A stretch of 64,000 nucleotides of DNA from Ophioderma brevispina (Eukaryota > Echinodermata > Ophiuroidea > Amphilepidida > Ophiodermatidae). The stretch lies in NCBI GenBank assembly GCA_023653785.1, contig JAMKCH010084880.1:1-64000 (forward strand), given 5' to 3'. The notes beneath the pieces are model-generated. The model ran no database searches and had not been told where the DNA came from. It saw only the letters and a list, made by a program, of their open reading frames with translations. The translations under genes were made by a program, and so were the position numbers. Shown here one piece after another: positions 60,337 through 64,000 of this stretch (position 1 is the first letter of the stretch; each line of letters starts with the position of its first letter).

Positions 60337-61994
60337 TTGTAATGGTGAATGAACCTTTCTCACAATAAAATTTGTTGGAAATATTCATATTCTAGTATTT
60401 AAAACCCATGTACTGTATTCTCTTTTTGGTATTTTTCCTGTATGCTATTTATAATACCATGTCTGGATAGGTCACTCTGAATAATAACCCATGGTACTGT
60501 CTGTTATTCACAACCATTGTTGACATAAGAAGGCTTTTGTGTCAAGTCTCATTCAGGGATCATAACAGATCAGGGATCAGCTTCAAATGACGCATAACAA
60601 CAGAGGCATGCTGTCTGCAAATGCTAATTTATTGATCCTGGGGCTTAGCTGTGAAAAGGAAATTGTTATTGGTGTGAATTTGTGAAGTGCAGTGTCTGAA
60701 CATGATTGTTATTGTGATAATTAGAGGTACCTACATGTTAGGAACAGCAAATAACATGAAGAATTGAATTGAGATAATGTCCTATCTGGTGCCACTATTG
60801 TGGTTTATAATATTAACTATGTAAAATTAAAGTGCAATAATGTTTGTTACAATTCTGATAGTTTATTGCATTTTAGAAATCTTATTTACATTCTGGCACT
60901 TTCTTGGAATCTCATATCAAGTTGCTGTGAAATACAGTATATTGCAATTTGTATATTTAATCTGTTACTGTTAGTATTGTTTATGAAGTGCCAAATACGA
61001 TTTTTTTCTGTACATGTAGGCCTGCATTGAGTATCCCTCGCAAACCAAATCCCTGAATAAGTTGTCCAGAACTAGCAAGGCAAAGCAACCTGAAACTTCC
61101 AACACCTGATTAACTTCCCCTAGCATGACCTGTAGATAAAAGGTGACCATTATGCACACTTTAATTCCCTTCCTTTTTCTCTCCTAAACCAGTGAAAAAA
61201 GATACCACTTGGGTCTTTTGTATTAACCTAGTGAACTCTGCGATACGTTGCTATTTAGGTGATGTGGCAGGATTTTAAAGGACCATGGATCTCTTGAACC
61301 TGAACAGGTCTCTTTGTTATCTTTGGATATTTAAAGGGCCCACTACGTTCATAACAACATTATTATTGTTATCGAAGCCACAACAAAGCCACATAGGGAG
61401 TGAGAAGTTCATCTCCATGACAACCAGGTGACCCCTCGGGCTTCTTAGTTCACAGTGTCATGCCTTAATGAATGAAGAGGCCAGACCTTTAAATTTTAGT
61501 GAAAGACATCAAGGAAGCCTTTTAAAAACAAGGTCTGCAGGTGGACTACGTGTATTATCGTTGTGTTTTATGAATTAGTATTTTTACTGTTGGCGCTTAG
61601 GTCTATATAATATATGAGAATCAATTTTCAACGAAAGCAAGTAGGCCTATAATTTTTATAAGAATTCCATAATACTTCATGCACATGTACAGGTAGGCCT
61701 ACTTACTCGCTTCAATATTACTTCTTTACTTACTTAGAAATTTCAGGATGTGGTTTTATTAAATTAGGGAGGTACTCAGTATTTTCAGTTATTTGCCATG
61801 GAGCCATTTCTGATGTCACATTGAAGTTCAAACTAATGTTAATTTGATCATCTGAATGCAGTGCGAAATATTCTAGACGAGCAATATGAAAATTGCAATA
61901 TTCAAAATGTGCAGCAGCTGCAGGATAAACACATCACTATGAGTTACAATATACTCATCTACCAATGACACAGTTCACTGGGTTGTACTTGTAC
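60337..61994. other. No gene seen
   Basis: At 61329-61493 the ends TTTAAAGGGCCCACTAC and GAGGCCAGACCTTTAA are weakly reminiscent of the TTAA-ended elements but match poorly. Confidence 0.35.
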
Positions 61995-62545
61995 ATACAT
62001 TGACATGAACTGACCTTGTGTGATTTGGGTATCATATATCATACCCAAAAGCCAGGGTATATATTTTCTAAATACATTGGTGAATGAAAGCTACTGAACT
62101 GTGCCAAGGGAATTGAGATTTTACTAGCTCATAGTGCATGTTTAATATGTGTTGGGTTCTATTGTATAGATTTTAGATGAACATGTATTGTAGGTAGGGG
62201 GGCCTACTGGTATCATGATTATTATACATGTAGGTAGTAAAATTGTTAGAATGAAATAATTAAAATATGTGCTTCAGTGTGATGATGCAATTATCACGCT
62301 GCACAGAAAAATATGCCTTCATTTTAGGAACCTGATGCAGTGAAGTAAAGAAATGTGACCATTGTATTTGCTGGTTGTAAACACCATATTGCAATCTCAT
62401 TTTGGGCATCAGGTGTTTGGGTACCACCATAGGCCTTAGGGTCTATGGGTACATTCATATACCATTTACTCCAATATCATATTAAACCGGGATGAGAATA
62501 CATGGCGAGTAACCTGCGGACAAGGACGTCTGTAGCCAATTACAT
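61995..62545 (+). repeat. 0.55-kb near-identical duplication, copy 1
   Basis: Identical to 62784-63324 apart from one substitution (AAGGGAATTG versus AAGGGTATTG) and a 10-base insertion around GGGGGGCCTA, as far as could be read. It ends exactly where a poly-T tract begins. Confidence 0.93.
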
Positions 62546-62566
62546 TTTTTTTTTTTTTTTTTTTTT
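62545..62566 (-). repeat. Poly-T tract (22 T)
   Basis: Uninterrupted T run directly after duplication copy 1. The corresponding place in copy 2 reads ATATTTTTCATATG. Confidence 0.92.
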
Positions 62567-62783
62567 GGTTAGACACATAACATGGTGTGCTTTTCAACAT
62601 GATTGGATCAATTTACAAATTTGACCCCTGTACAAACTTTGTTTTGGCCCCCTCTCCTTAAGGCACCACTTGCGGCACTTAAGAATCACGTTTCAGGGGT
62701 TCCGGTCAGTCTGTCAACATATTTAATCACTCAAACCTTTTGTACTTGAGATGTGTTACAAATGTGTGCTAGCTCCAGGGCTA

Positions 62784-63324
62784 ATACATTGACATGAACT
62801 GACCTTGTGTGATTTGGGTATCATATATCATACCCAAAAGCCAGGGTATATATTTTCTAAATACATTGGTGAATGAAAGCTACTGAACTGTGCCAAGGGT
62901 ATTGAGATTTTACTAGCTCATAGTGCATGTTTAATATGTGTTGGGTTCTATTGTATAGATTTTAGATGAACATGTATTGTAGGTACTGGTATCATGATTA
63001 TTATACATGTAGGTAGTAAAATTGTTAGAATGAAATAATTAAAATATGTGCTTCAGTGTGATGATGCAATTATCACGCTGCACAGAAAAATATGCCTTCA
63101 TTTTAGGAACCTGATGCAGTGAAGTAAAGAAATGTGACCATTGTATTTGCTGGTTGTAAACACCATATTGCAATCTCATTTTGGGCATCAGGTGTTTGGG
63201 TACCACCATAGGCCTTAGGGTCTATGGGTACATTCATATACCATTTACTCCAATATCATATTAAACCGGGATGAGAATACATGGCGAGTAACCTGCGGAC
63301 AAGGACGTCTGTAGCCAATTACAT
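62784..63324 (+). repeat. 0.55-kb near-identical duplication, copy 2
   Basis: Direct repeat of 61995-62545 with a 789-base offset. About 240 bases, including the poly-T, separate the copies. Very low divergence implies a recent duplication or an assembly artefact. Confidence 0.93.
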
Positions 63325-64000
63325 ATTTTTCATATGAGTGAGCCCTGCAGTTATTTTTCAAACAGGGAAATATTTTATTCGCATGTTTAAAAGGAAAAAG
63401 CTGTGTGTATGTGTTTTACTAGTCTATGAATGTAAATGTACTATACTAGCATCATGCAATGAAATTAATCTTCTCGGATACAAATTAAAATGGGGCCCTG
63501 CTCATTATATTGTGACTGAACACTGTATTGCATGGCTATTGACAGTAATAAAGTGCAGTGGAAATGGGAGATAAAAGCAGTCCCCCAAATTTAGCTGGAG
63601 GCTATGTGTCATGTGTCACCTGATGAGGCCACATGTCAGGGGAATTTCAGGCAGTGAATTTTTTTATTTCGCCTTCTTGCCAAGACTCTCCTGGTACTCC
63701 CACCCATATCACCAGGCACAGTCTCAGCTTCCTGGGCACAGTTCATTGACCCCTGTAATGTATCAGGAGTGTATTGACCTGTTGGATGCATGGGGTTTCT
63801 GGGAATGAAAGTTTGTGTGAGTTGGCCGATGTGTGGTGAACAAAAGTGAGTGTCAATCAGATGCTGTAGTTTTATCAGAACTGCAACAGGCTAAGTTTTT
63901 CAAATATTTTTTAAAAACTTAGTGGAAGAGGAACTTGTTTTTATGTGCATTATTGACAAATAAATGTACTCGATTATAATATTATATTACCCAATATCAA
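63325..64000. other. No gene seen
   Basis: Two short plus-strand frames (63338-63574 and 63611-63808) have no recognisable motifs or supporting signals. Confidence 0.4.

Noticed and set aside
61329..61493. Another TTAAAGG-ended MITE
   Set aside because: Only the outer seven or eight bases agree; the inner ends do not pair.
1..64000. tRNA genes, rRNA or telomeric arrays
   Set aside because: No T-arm consensus with a matching acceptor stem, no rRNA-like core and no tandem TTAGGG were seen on reading; a covariance-model scan would be needed to exclude weak ones.

Overview
The window looks like non-coding, repeat-rich DNA from an animal genome. It is AT-rich overall, has long microsatellites and homopolymer tracts, and is densely packed with short non-autonomous DNA transposons. 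There is no bacterial-style gene packing: no open frame exceeds about 150 codons, and the frames that exist overlap in several registers or follow simple repeats. The repeat style (many elements ending in TTAAAGG...CCTTTAA, GTTCC-type palindromic elements, 'aggtca'-rich dispersed repeats) is what I associate with marine invertebrates such as echinoderms, hemichordates or amphioxus. That placement is an inference and is not proven. No intact protein-coding gene, tRNA or rRNA could be supported. The stretch is most likely intergenic or a very long intron.

Layout. 0-1.2 kb: a block on the minus strand that reads like a decayed coding sequence. 2-6 kb: microsatellite, dispersed repeat, a G-quadruplex-prone island and fragments of a GTTCC-type element. 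7.2-9.6 kb: a well-delimited DNA transposon (7752-9509) with inverted ends, a target duplication and subterminal CGACACG clusters, probably inserted in an older element; a short relative sits at 13401-13624. 16.9-18.9 kb: a nest of four miniature elements, including one with a perfect 8-bp target duplication inside another. 20.7 kb: a minisatellite. 26.5 kb: a cluster of TACAGTA-like words. 30.5-33.7 kb: more miniature elements, a GC-rich hairpin and a CGGTATCGG-type element between direct repeats. 35.5-36.3 kb: possible second decayed coding block. 39.3-45.2 kb: a 2.3-kb tandem duplication carrying miniature elements. 48-49.6 kb: dispersed repeats with nuclear-receptor-like direct repeats. 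51.3-57.7 kb: a second large duplication (about 1.85 kb) with short flanking repeats. 58.7 kb: a hammerhead-like hairpin. 62-63.3 kb: a near-identical 0.55-kb duplication.

The main story is layered transposon insertion and duplication. Two of the three large duplications differ mainly by scattered one- or few-base insertions and deletions, often in homopolymers. This pattern fits noisy long-read gap filling or unmerged haplotypes at least as well as real segmental duplication. The strongest leads are the CGACACG-array transposon, the nested insertions, the decayed coding block at the left edge, the perfect hairpins and the hammerhead-like motif.
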